64,000 nucleotides of DNA from Knufia peltigerae. Its lineage: Eukaryota > Ascomycota > Eurotiomycetes > Chaetothyriales > Trichomeriaceae. Below, piece by piece: positions 21,953-32,263 of the stretch (positions are counted from its first letter, which is position 1; the number at the start of each line of letters is the position of its first letter). The notes under the pieces were generated by a model, which had not been told where the DNA came from, searched no databases, and saw only the letters and a list, made by a program, of their open reading frames with translations. Position numbers and translations under genes: made by a program. The stretch lies in assembly GCA_030247855.1 (NCBI GenBank), contig JAPDRN010000078.1:111057-175056 (forward strand), in the 5' to 3' direction.

Positions 21953-24900
21953 CTAAGCAATGTCTTTGGCTTCCAATTTCTTCGTAACTTCCATCAACAC
22001 CTCTTTTGTGCTCAAGTACGCATTCTTCGGGTCCTTTCTAACTCGCTGCCAAACTTCTCCATGCTTCGGCTCCGTTGCTATACATTTGTTGATGACGTCC
22101 TCTCGCTTCTCCTGTGCTGTTGTCAGTCTTAAGTCACCCCCAATCACGCAAGTGTGACGACTACTCACCTCAGTGCCATGTTGCATGAGAAACTTCAGAT
22201 ACCACGCCCACGTATCTCCAAGATCAGAATCCAATACAATTGCTTTCTCGAACCAACTCATCGCTTTATCGAGGCGTCGTTCGCTCCAAAAGATTCGCGC
22301 AATCGTTACGAAGAGTATAGCATCGTTATCCACAGCCTTGATGGCTTCTAGGGCCAAAGGCTTACGCTGAGTTCGAGGCTGGAGTGTCCAGATATTCTCC
22401 GACAACAGCAAGCCGGACTTTGGACACTCTTGAAGTGCCTTTGACATCAAGGTCTTCGCTTGTTGAGTGTTCGGCGGTTTGGTATTCAATTCGATCCTGA
22501 TACTCTCCACCCAAAGCTCAGGATTTTTTGGGTTCTGCAGTCTAGCCCGGTCAAGCACTGATCGAGCTTTGATGATGATGCCAGCCTTCACCTCGAGTCG
22601 TGCTGCCAGAAGCCATAGTGGCACTGACTTTGGACAAGCTCTCGTGCCTTGCGAATATGCTTCGCGCGCCTGCGGAACCATACCTTTGTCTTCGTAAATT
22701 TGACCCTTGATCATCCACAGTTTCGCACTACGGGGAAATCGAGTCTCTTTCTTGTCGACAACGGTGGAAGTAAGACCTTGAAGAACCAGGTCAAGAGCAA
22801 CGTCAATATTGCCCAGTTGTCGCTCATATGCAGCACTTTTGTACCACACACGCTCCGTCGACGCTTGCTGTCTTGCTGTAGAAAGTAATTCTCTGGCTTG
22901 GTCGACCTGTTTTGCGTCGGCTTCCAGCTTGACCGCCGCCAGCCAAATTTCCTCGGATTTCGGGTTTTGATTAAAAGCTCTCGCGAGGACACGGCGAGCG
23001 TCGTCGACGTTGCCTGCATACCATTGTTCCCGAGCAAGCTGCAACCATAGCTTCGTAGATGTCGGGCAAGCTTCGACTGCCTTCTCCAAAACCTGCCACA
23101 GCGCTTCCTTCGTGCCATGATGTCTTTCAAGGTCTGCCGCCTCGATCCATAGTGACATGCTCGTGGGAAAGATACGGAGTGCATAAGCATATATAGCGCG
23201 AGCAGTCTCGAACCGATCTCGGCCCATACTAGCCTTGGCGTCATCTTTGAAGATTTCTTTGCGGTCGTCGTCCTCGTCAAGTCCATAACCGAGTGTCTCT
23301 CGGATAATGGCACCGCAGGTGAGCACGGCGCCCTCTCCTTCGCATTTCTCTGCTTCGGCGATCCACTCTTCACGCTTGAGCATAGCCCCTTCTTTGACAA
23401 GAGCCTTGACAGCACGATTCATGATGTTGACCTTGTTCGCATTGCCCATCTGCTCCTGTAACCGCGCTGCAGCGATCCAGATTTCGTGACTGGTTGGCAC
23501 GGCTTTTCGTGCTTTATTTAGCACAGCCTGGGCAGCCTCAGGACTTTCCAGACGTGCCAAAGCAAGCCATAGCTCGACTGAAAGGGGGATAATCTCAGTG
23601 GCTTTGGCAAGCAGCAACTTGGCGTCTTCAGGATCTTCTTCCAGATTCACCGCTTCCTTCCAGATTGCAACGGACTGGGGAATGTGATCGATGGCTTGCC
23701 GTAATACTCGCTTTTTGGCTCGAGGATCTGATTCTAGTTTCATCGCTTCGATCCATAGTCTCGTTGATCGTTCGTTGTTCTTGATAGCGTTGGCAGCAAT
23801 AATCTTCGCGTTATGATTGTCGTTGAGTCGAATATTTTCCAGCCACGCATCCTCACTCTTGGGACACTGCTCACATCCTTGAGCGATCAATTTCCTGGCA
23901 GAAACAATTTTTCCAGCCAACTCATCCAAACGTGCAATGGCGATCCATCCAGGGGCATGTTTGGGGTTAGTCTTGATGACCGACTCGAGCAGAACTCTGA
24001 CTCGCTTGACGTCTCCTACGGCCAACTCCGAAGCCTTGAATTCTGCGGTGTTCAGACTAGTCAAGTAGCCTTTGGTGTCGATTGCAGTCGCTGTCCCAGT
24101 CCCAGCATCTGCTTGCGCTGCTCTATCCAACCTAGCCTTGAGCACTTTGTCTCTCGCAACACCAATTGCAGCAAAATTTGTCATCGTCCCATCTTTATTG
24201 TCGGCCCTCACTGCACTCTCTGCGCCGTCATCTTCAACAGTCGTCTGCATTTCCGTTGAGTCTCTCGCACCAGCCAGCACACTGTCTGGAACGGCATAAA
24301 ATCGCTGTCTCAAGTTCTGTTTCGATCTTCGATTCTTGCCCGTGAGGTCGCCAGGATCAGGGAGATTGGCCCACTCTTCGTCGGTTATCGCAGCGAGTGG
24401 TCTCTTGAGGTCTGCAAACTGTTCTGCTATCTTTGGGTTCTTTCGATTGTACTCTTCGATCTCTTCTCGTTCTCGTGCTTCCCTAGAGGACCGCGAAGGA
24501 GTTATGTCGGTAATCTGCTCACCCAGGAGTGGAAAAGATAAACCACAGGCTTCTCTGACAGAGGGCAAGGGTTGGGGGTAAAGAGTGTACTAACCTTTGG
24601 GCTTTCCGCCGTCTTTCCATCTTCTCCTCTACTTCCTGGTATATTCTATCCGCCTCGTCATCATCTCTATCGTACTGCCCGAAGGCGAACAGGCCAGTCT
24701 CGTTGTCAGGATCCTGAAATCGTTCGTCGTCCTCCTCTGGCTCGTCCGGCTTCTTTCCCGCGGCTCCATAAGCGGTAGGAGGCGCAGCGCCCAGTTGTGC
24801 TGCTCTCTTAGCAAGCGCTTCCTGTATCTGCTCTGCACTGGGGCCTTCTCTAGCGGGACCGAGATCAGATCGTGTGGTAAATCCAGTCGCGCCTCGACCT

Positions 24901-24959
24901 AGACCAGCGACATAATTTTCGGGGGCCTGCTGGCTCAAGAAATCCCGTCGCGATGCCAT
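21953..24959 (-). CDS. prp6: pre-mRNA splicing factor Prp6 (U4/U6.U5 tri-snRNP)
   Basis: This is a scaffold protein bridging U5 and U4/U6 in the tri-snRNP. Three exons (24959-24595, 24482-22169, 22111-21953) sum to 2838 nt, or 945 aa, close to human PRPF6. The N-terminal PRP1_N region reads MASRRDFLSQQAPENYVAGLGRGATGFTTRSD, followed by DNETGLFAFGQYDRDDDEAD and the RRKAQREAREREEIEEYNRKNPK helix. The remainder is a long array of HAT/TPR repeats with W-x3-A-x-LE patterns (for example APGWIAIARLDE, SEDAWLENIRL, SKLWMIKGQIYED). The 57-nt intron at 22112-22168 has no in-frame stop, so an unspliced reading would insert 19 residues between HGTE and EKRED. Prp6 is head to head with dim1. The identification is firm. 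Confidence 0.96.
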
Positions 24960-25317
24960 CTTCTTGGATGTTTTGACGACGATACGATATTGAAGGAGGG
25001 TCAACAAGCGCTTTATTGCCTCGAGAGGCTTCGCCAAATCGCTATGGAAAAATATCAATACAAAACACTCGCAAGTCAGGAAAGTGATTGAAGTCGCCGA
25101 AACGCAGGCAGATTTTCCCCACACTTTACGCTGTTTCTCCAAAGACAAAAAAAAAGTTATACGACTTTTGAACATGCGCGAGTTGTGAATTCGATCGCAC
25201 GCAAACACTTCACTCTCTTCTCCTCGACATCGTCTTCTGCCTTCACTTGCCTTTTCGGTTCTCATATACGCTTACTCCTGTCTCACATAGCACCCGAACC
25301 CTCAAAACCTTGCCAAC
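24960..25317. promoter_or_regulatory. divergent promoter prp6/dim1
   Basis: This 358-bp head-to-head region serves two RNA-processing genes (a splicing factor and an 18S rRNA methylase). Pyrimidine-rich tracts precede the dim1 start. Shared control is an inference from the arrangement. Confidence 0.55.
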
Positions 25318-26496
25318 ATGCCAAAAGCCCAACACAAAAAGCGGCCGTCCGCTTCCTCTTCCTCACCCTACAACAAACCCGGTGGTGCCAACGCCAACCC
25401 CTCGTCCGGTCAATCCAATGCAATCTTCAAAATGAACACAGACCTCGGTCAGCACGTCCTCAAGAACCCCGGCGTAGCCCAGGCCATCGTCGACAAAGCC
25501 GACCTCAAGCAATCCGACACCGTTCTCGAAGTCGGCCCGGGTAGTGGTAACCTCACGGTCAAGATTCTGGAAAAGGCGAAAAAGTGCATAGCAATCGAAC
25601 TCGACCCTCGCATGGCAGCCGAAGTGACGAAACGAGTCCAGGGTACGACGCTGGGTCGCCGTCTCGACGTGATCCTGGGCGACGTGATCAAGACCGACCC
25701 CCTCCCCTACTTCGACGTCTGCATAAGCAACACGCCCTACCAAATCTCGAGTCCTCTCGTCTTTAAACTGCTCGCTACCATGCCCTCACCGAGAGTCTGC
25801 ATCCTCATGTTCCAGCGCGAGTTCGCTCTCCGCCTGTTCGCCAAACCGGGCGACAAACTCTACTCGCGGCTCAGCGTGAACGCTCAGATGTGGGCCAAGA
25901 TCGACCACATAATGAAAGTGGGCAAGAACAACTTCAAGCCTCCGCCGGCCGTGGAGAGCAGCGTCGTCCGCCTCGTGCCCAAGAACCCCAGGCCCAACAT
26001 ATCGTACGAAGAATGGGACGGCTTGTTACGGATCTGCTTTGTGCGCAAGAACAAGATCCTCCGAGCCAACTTTTTGGGCACCACGAGCATAATGAACGCC
26101 CTCGAGGCGAATTACAGAACGTGGTGTGCGCAGAATGATGTTCCACTTGAAGACGGCCCTGCGGACGACTCGACACCAATGACGGACGTGGAGAATACGA
26201 CCGCTAACGATGACGAGGCCGAGGAAGAATGGGACGGATTCATGGATGTAGACGGTGACGACGATGACCTTCCGGAATTTTTCAAGCAGCAGCAACAGCA
26301 ACAGGCGGCCATCAAGGCGTCAAGGGGAGCCGGTAGGAAAAGGAGAGGCAAAGTTGCCGAACTGGTACGCGAAAAGATACGATCGGTCCTCGAAGACAAG
26401 ACTCAACTTGCCGACAAGAGAGCCAGGATGTGCGACGAAGGAGATTTTCTCAAGCTGTTATACCATTTCAATCTGGAAGGGATTCATTTTCGGTGA
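25318..26496 (+). CDS. dim1: 18S rRNA dimethyladenosine transferase Dim1
   Basis: This enzyme dimethylates two adjacent adenosines near the 3' end of 18S rRNA using S-adenosylmethionine and takes part in 40S maturation in the nucleolus. It is a single exon of 392 aa. Motifs are NTDLGQHVLKNPGVAQAIV at the start of the fold, the SAM-binding EVGPGSGNLTVKILE, AIELDPRM, the catalytic NTPYQISSP, and the C-terminal KPPPAVESSVVRL. The active-site motif reads NTPY where many homologues have NLPY, a conservative change. A basic, Ser-rich leader of about 35 residues precedes the core. An acidic insert with a Gln run (residues about 280-330, ending in a KQQQQQQ-like tract) interrupts the C-terminal domain. 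Start and stop are unambiguous. Confidence 0.96.
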   Translation: MPKAQHKKRPSASSSSPYNKPGGANANPSSGQSNAIFKMNTDLGQHVLKNPGVAQAIVDKADLKQSDTVLEVGPGSGNLTVKILEKAKKCIAIELDPRMAAEVTKRVQGTTLGRRLDVILGDVIKTDPLPYFDVCISNTPYQISSPLVFKLLATMPSPRVCILMFQREFALRLFAKPGDKLYSRLSVNAQMWAKIDHIMKVGKNNFKPPPAVESSVVRLVPKNPRPNISYEEWDGLLRICFVRKNKILRANFLGTTSIMNALEANYRTWCAQNDVPLEDGPADDSTPMTDVENTTANDDEAEEEWDGFMDVDGDDDDLPEFFKQQQQQQAAIKASRGAGRKRRGKVAELVREKIRSVLEDKTQLADKRARMCDEGDFLKLLYHFNLEGIHFR

Positions 26497-27933
26497 TTTG
26501 AGGATCACGAAGAAGGATGTCACTATCTTTGGTTGACGCTCGATTCTCGCGAGACTTGATGATGATGATGACGACGACTATGATGACCATACATCACTTT
26601 GAGAGAATTTCTTTACGACGTGTTACGATGTGATATGTAACTTCTTTGATACCCCCCCTTCATCACCAAGGAAGAGGACTATTTTGCCAGGTAGATGTGG
26701 AAAAAACAAACAAACAAAAGCATTTCTTCAATTACTTTTCAGTCCATGTATGGATTAGCAGCGCTGATGATTTCAATAAGACTTCATTAAACCAGGGACT
26801 TTTTTTTGAAGGAGATCTGGAATCTTTTGAGTATTTGTCAATCTTTTGCTTCTTCTTGACCTATCGATACCTAATATGTCGACCTTTTTATGATGGCCAT
26901 CCATCCATCGCGGCAATGGTGAGCCAGATAACTTCCCTTGGAGTCTTCAGGTCGTCCACCACCAGAAGAGAGACTGTCAGTACATCAAGATACCTAACCT
27001 GGTCTCGTTCCAACATATCCATCGTGCCGACAGCAGCAGCAGATTGCCAGAGACACTCATGTCTTTGTGCCCCATGCTCAAGATCCTTTCTCTCCACCCT
27101 GGAGGAATCCCCCAACTCAAACCATGAAACCAGCATGGTCGGTCGAGTCTCAAATCTCGACGATTCCCCCAATCCTCTCAAGAAAGGTATCATCGACCAT
27201 CATCATCATCATCATCTCAATCTCTGGCCACTTTCCAAAGTTAAACGGGATACGATAAGAGTATAAGGTAATCTCGAAACCACCAAAAAGAAACAAAATC
27301 AGTGCAAGGTACATACACAAAAAAAAGGAGTGATCTCGTCGAGATCAAGTACGAGGAAATCCTTTATTTTCCCAAGACAATTTCAAGGCTTGTTCGTTTC
27401 CTTCGCTTGCTCGCTTGCTTGTTTGCTGAAGCTTCAAAACAACAACATGACGAGGCATCTTAACTTCCTCGGAGGCAACCAGAATGTCATAAACATCTTC
27501 AACAAAATGTTCAATAAGAAAACTTTCAAGCAGTTCTGCCGGCCCCAACTTTTGGGTACTCTCGATGTCCACCCTTGACTCTTTTTGGTGTGGTGAGCTT
27601 TTGTAGGCGCATCTGCTTTTATGGAAGAAATTGAAGAAGAATTCCGCAAAACAAATCATTCCATGCCCGAAATGTGTAGACGATTGGGCCGTGTTGAAAA
27701 AAAAGGCCATCATCCAGTAGAACAGTACACACAGTAAGAACATAGGAGACTATCATATTCATAGGTCATCGCATGCGTTGTCCCCCAACTCGAAAGGAGA
27801 TGAGGCCCTCGTTATAGGAAAACGACAAGTCAGAAAAGCAAAAAAAGCAAGACAAAGAGATAACCGCCCATAATGAGACTACAGCAATGTAAAGGATTTT
27901 GAGATGCGAGCACTGCATTTGCACCTCTCAAGG
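26497..27933. other. intergenic with two unassigned minus-strand reading frames
   Basis: A 1.4-kb gap contains short GAT/ATC repeats (around 26560 and 27197-27215). Two open minus-strand frames (26888-27193 and 27345-27743) have ordinary amino-acid composition but no recognised family, and no splice pair I can defend joins them. They may be chance, a diverged gene or UTR. Confidence 0.3.
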
Positions 27934-29916
27934 TCATGCTCCATAAACGGCATCGTCAATGTTCTTGCCATAGTCAACACTCTGCCGTCGGTAATCATAG
28001 CCACGGCCATTGACGCTTGGAGCCCGACTGGGCTGTGCGCTTGATTTCAAGCTTGGGACGCGGTCTTCAATATGAGAAAGTCGCCGCGAGGGATGAACTG
28101 GATCCCGACTAGACATGTTGCTGGACATGCTCTTACGAGATGCGCGACTAGCCTCACTTGGTGCCCTTTCAATCCTTTTTTGTTCTCTCACCCTAGGCAC
28201 CTCCTTACCCTCGGTGCCCACCGACAGGACAAGACCGCCAACGCTGATGCTGAGTGGCCGACCCTCCTTGTCCATGTAATCAGTTGGAATGCCTATGTTG
28301 AGGCCTCCAGGAAGAGTGATGCTAGTTCTCGTCCCGCTTGTGTGGCTTCTACCACGGCCCGAGGAGTCCTTTGACGAAGACTGGTGGCTTTTATGGCTAT
28401 AGCTACTACCAGTCTCAGATCTTGAGCTCGAGTTTCGTTTGTTCAGATCTCGAAGAGCCTCGGCAGTCAATTCACTTGAGGTCTTACTCCTTCTATTTTG
28501 GTATTGTTCGGCCTCAAGCTCTTTCTGCTCAAGGGGTATAATGGATGATGGCATTGTAGTCCGACGAGGAGTTGCACCGGCCTTGCTGGAAGCAACCTTT
28601 GTGGTGGCTGTCGGTGTAGAGTACGACACGGACTTTCTGGGTAGACCAGGCCGATCGCGGGCCTCGATATTCGAAGGGCCCCTATATGAAGTCGGAGGTC
28701 GAGATGGGGAGTGAGACTCTCGCCGTGACCTCATTGGTGAAAGAGGTGGTCGAGAGTCTGGAACGTCAAAATCGTCGTCTGGTTCGTAAAAGCGCTCCCT
28801 CAGAGGAGCTTCTGTAGGGTGGTATGTTTTAGACCTCCGAGCGCTAGGCCGGCGCACAAGAACAACCTCAGACGGTTGGGGCTTCGGTTGCGGAGGCGGT
28901 GGAGGCGGTGGCGGCATACTGATTCGATCTTCGTCCATAACTCGGCTTGATCTCCGAGAAGTCAGTACTGGTCGGTTCTCCTTTGAGGAGACCTTCTCCA
29001 GATTAGTCGTGCCAGTATCAGCGTAGGTCTGCCTGATTACTGGGTCTCCGTACGTAGATGATCTTCGGGCTGGACTCGAGCGACGACTTGCTCTGGCTGA
29101 ATGGGGTTCCGAAGGAGGTGCAACGTCCATATAGGGTGGCATTTGCGGGAAGGGAGCAAAGGAGGTGCCAGGCATGGGCGATGGCGGAGGGTATGCATAT
29201 GGGACGGAATTATAAGGGATAGAGGGCGTGATTGGTGTGCCCCAGCCAGATGTAGCGACAGGCGGACCATAGCTCATGTACTGAAGGGGAATTGCTTGGG
29301 GCATCATGCTCAGCGGCCTTGGTTGCCTGGACGTAGAGACGCGTCTTGATCTAACAGGTAGAGCGTCGTCATCCTTTGCGCTTCGCGGCGCAGTCTGCCT
29401 GGTTGTCTTTGAAGAAGGTGGCGGAGGAGCCACGCTTGACGCCCGAGACATCTCTTGCTTTATATCAATATGCTTGCCATATTGGTCACACACCCAGCAG
29501 GCGCCGGGCTGGTGCACGAATGACTTGGCTTTGGCGGGCCGAAGCTGGTCTACAGGAACCTCTTTGCTGTGAGATCCAGACTTGCGACGTGATACAGGTT
29601 TACCAGGTGCTGAGAAAGGTACATGATAAGGTTGCCGTGCCCTTTCTGGGACGGCAGCCGTGTCGAGCTTCAGTTCTGGCATCTTGCGCCGTGAGAGAGT
29701 AGAAGACTCGCTGACCAAGGTGTCGGCTCGACTAACGTATCCTGAGTCGAAACCATCGTGAGATGATTTCTGCTCTCGCAGAGCACTCAACTCTTGTTGG
29801 GATCGTTTAATGGCAACATTGGCAGAAGTTCGAGAGCCAGGGAGGGTTGTCTGAGCTTCTTCGTCCCAATCCTCAACTGTGGCTACTCGAGGACGGCGCC
29901 GTTCAATATCTGGCAT
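27934..29916 (-). CDS. large disordered Ser/Arg/Pro-rich protein, unknown function
   Basis: A single exon encodes 660 aa from ATG at 29916. I do not recognise a family. Nearly the whole sequence is low-complexity and disordered, rich in Ser, Arg and Pro with many RRSS/SRRS motifs that could be kinase sites. A polyproline run (PPPPPPPP, near residue 335) could bind SH3 or WW domains. A short ordered-looking island near residues 140-155 has the pair CWVCDQYGKHID. A second conserved-looking segment near residues 545-575 reads GGLNIGIPTDYMDKEGRPLS and SVGGLVLSV. The continuous open frame of nearly 2 kb with fungal codon use makes it a real gene. A scaffold, cytoskeletal or signalling role is possible but not shown. 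Confidence 0.8.
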   Translation of the reverse strand: MPDIERRRPRVATVEDWDEEAQTTLPGSRTSANVAIKRSQQELSALREQKSSHDGFDSGYVSRADTLVSESSTLSRRKMPELKLDTAAVPERARQPYHVPFSAPGKPVSRRKSGSHSKEVPVDQLRPAKAKSFVHQPGACWVCDQYGKHIDIKQEMSRASSVAPPPPSSKTTRQTAPRSAKDDDALPVRSRRVSTSRQPRPLSMMPQAIPLQYMSYGPPVATSGWGTPITPSIPYNSVPYAYPPPSPMPGTSFAPFPQMPPYMDVAPPSEPHSARASRRSSPARRSSTYGDPVIRQTYADTGTTNLEKVSSKENRPVLTSRRSSRVMDEDRISMPPPPPPPPQPKPQPSEVVLVRRPSARRSKTYHPTEAPLRERFYEPDDDFDVPDSRPPLSPMRSRRESHSPSRPPTSYRGPSNIEARDRPGLPRKSVSYSTPTATTKVASSKAGATPRRTTMPSSIIPLEQKELEAEQYQNRRSKTSSELTAEALRDLNKRNSSSRSETGSSYSHKSHQSSSKDSSGRGRSHTSGTRTSITLPGGLNIGIPTDYMDKEGRPLSISVGGLVLSVGTEGKEVPRVREQKRIERAPSEASRASRKSMSSNMSSRDPVHPSRRLSHIEDRVPSLKSSAQPSRAPSVNGRGYDYRRQSVDYGKNIDDAVYGA

Positions 29917-32263
29917 GGACGCGGTGGTGAAAGATGGTTGTATTTGAGTGGGAGGAGGTTAATGCTATTTGTAGTGATGTCTGGTCAGGAATGTCGTCCT
30001 GAGTGCTACTCGTAGAGTGTAGAGGAGGCCGATCGTTCTGGGTGGAGTGACTTAAGGAGGGCCTCCAAAACCTGGTCACCAAGTACTTGATCGACTAATA
30101 AGCGAGGAGAGCCCGTGTTTCTCTCCCCTTGGCCACAAGGATAAGCCAACTCTTAGGCGCGGGTCGTGGCTGGAGGCTCGTTCCGCACTGTTTCGTGGGG
30201 CGAAAGTTATTCAATTGTTCGGTTGTTGGTTTTTGAGTGTTTCCTGTTTTCTCAGACACTTTCTGCAAGTAACGTTCTTTAAAACCTTTGACATTCCGTG
30301 AATGGAACTGGCGCGGTGAGTCAAAATTGACTTGTCTCGTGTGGTTTGGTCTTAACTCTTCAGTCCGACTCGTCCTGAAGGGATGCCATTTCGATTCCCT
30401 CGGCCAACTTGGTCACCCAGACCTCGGAGGGTTTACTGGGTGGACTGAACGGCCTCAGCTTGGTATTGCCGCAGCTATGTTTCACCTCCCAAGTGTTGTG
30501 CCAATATGTTTGTAGAAATACTGCACCAAGCCGCTGATGCGCAGCGTTGTACGCCCAGTCTGTATAGTTGTATGGCTGCGGAGTATGCGCGAAAAGAGGT
30601 CCGACACAATCCCAGGTTCGTTTTGGCTGACGTCGTAGTCGTGTGCAGTCTTGATTTGCTCGCCGAGAGTGCGTGTGCCGAAACGAAGGAAGGCCGCAGA
30701 GATGTACGTCAAAGGAACAACAAGTAGTGGAAGAACAGCAGTTCTCACTCGAAAATGTCAGTAGAGACGATGAAAAGATGGAGTGAGTGGAGGAAGAAGG
30801 GGAGAAGAGTCCAATGCACCTGTACGAGTAGATGGATTTCTTTTTGACCGTTGGCAACGAGTCATCCTCTTCAACCCCACCACACCCTGGCTACCAGGCA
30901 GGCGACGCGGAGGGAGCAATGAGACGAGACGAGACGAACGGCGAGGGAAAGTTGTGAGCAGTCTCTGCCTGTTTGGCTGCAATATGACGAACAGAAGCCG
31001 GAGGCAGCAGCAGAGTGCTGCAGGCAGGGGTATCGTGTCTTCTAGGCTGCTGCCAGCAGCAGTGGCATTGGCGAATGCTGATCACTGCGTGTGAGCAGAA
31101 TGTGCCAAAGCCAACCGGTGTCGTATTAGTTGCGTGATGTGCGGGTTGGTGTTGCTCGCTGTCTTGTGAATGGTCGATATAGGCCAATTGAAGCCCGACG
31201 AGCGAGAATTTGTAGGCACTTGGAGGCACTTGCAGACGCTCTATCGCTGTGCACAACTCCTCTCTGCGAATAGCCATTGCCACTCGAGGTGACCACGAGC
31301 TCGTCAACACAACCTTCGCATCCGTCTGGCTTGTGCCTCTCGCCTCCTCATATCGCAACGTCAGCACTCCCTCTCCAGAACTCGGCCACCTATCGCTCGC
31401 CCACGATGATCAGGGTTTGACGCTGTGATGATATCTGCATGATCATAATGAGCCATGGCCGTTGAGCGTCCTCCAGGTGTCACGAAACGTGGAGTGTGTC
31501 CCGCCAGGGATGGTAGTGTGATACGACAGCATGTTTGCCAGCAAGCAGTTGGCTGAATACGAACGCGGGGAGCCAGTCTGCAGAAGGCAATGCCGATAGC
31601 AATTGCCCCTCGATGGTCCGCTTCAAATCTATGCTAGGTCTATGTTACACAATGGACACTTGATGCTGTGTTGCCGGCTGATGGGATGACTGACCCCCGA
31701 GCATATCAGCCAACGAGACTTCATCCAGTCAGAAACCCTTTCGCATCGATGACCATATCAGCCTGAAACTCTTCGGAATCATCCTCAAACTCCCTAGATA
31801 CTACTCGATGTATAGAGCACACGAACACTTCCAGCTAAACATTTTTGACAGAACCTCTGAGTGCCATCGCTGCCCAACGCACTGTGACGTTAGTACCAGG
31901 CCCTGCCCTGACTAGCACCTCTTAGCCTGGACAGTTGCATGAACATACATCAGCGTGTGAGAGAACAAGAAATCGATCCTCTGCTCGACCTGCTTAGCAA
32001 CATGGCTCCTCGGCTGAGAGCCCGGAAGTCCACCGCAGCAGTTCCCCCATAGCTCCGACATACCTGATCCTTCCTCATTCATACCCTGCATTAGGACCCT
32101 GGTCGCTTTGTTTCCCTTCGAGAGTCTGGAACCCCATTTCCGAAAGATAGTAAGCGCAAGCCACCCTCTGCAGCAATAAAATCCCGAATAACTCCGCTCG
32201 ACTGATCTAGAGAGGCATGTCCAACACGAGTCTTCCTTCGCGTGCATATCGACAGCTAGGGTA
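29917..32263. other. long intergenic gap with a possible unrecognised minus-strand gene
   Basis: This 2.3-kb stretch includes the promoter of the disordered protein and the 3' side of the arginyl-tRNA synthetase gene. Minus-strand segments between about 30360 and 31290 look partly protein-like (see the separate candidate). The rest, 31400-32263, holds nothing I can support. Confidence 0.35.
30360..30857 (-). CDS. candidate exon(s) of an unrecognised gene
   Basis: This is a 165-codon open frame. Its first segment (TVKKKSIYSYR) and last segment (NYTDWAYNAAHQRLGAVFLQTYWHNTWEVK, ending ASLQDESD with a stop) look like real protein. The middle is Ser/Cys-rich and less so. The overlapping alternative frame at 30482-30748 begins with a hydrophobic stretch (LPLLVVPLTYISAAFLRF). 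One or two introns inside would reconcile them, but I cannot fix the splice sites. No family is recognised and the whole call may be wrong. Confidence 0.22.
   Translation of the reverse strand: MPTVKKKSIYSYRCIGLFSPSSSTHSIFSSSLLTFSSENCCSSTTCCSFDVHLCGLPSFRHTHSRRANQDCTRLRRQPKRTWDCVGPLFAHTPQPYNYTDWAYNAAHQRLGAVFLQTYWHNTWEVKHSCGNTKLRPFSPPSKPSEVWVTKLAEGIEMASLQDESD

Noticed and set aside
30891..31367. 158-codon minus-strand frame as a stand-alone gene
   Set aside because: After about 55 residues it becomes His/Cys/Gln-rich and noise-like. It is at best the first exon of the candidate discussed in the findings.
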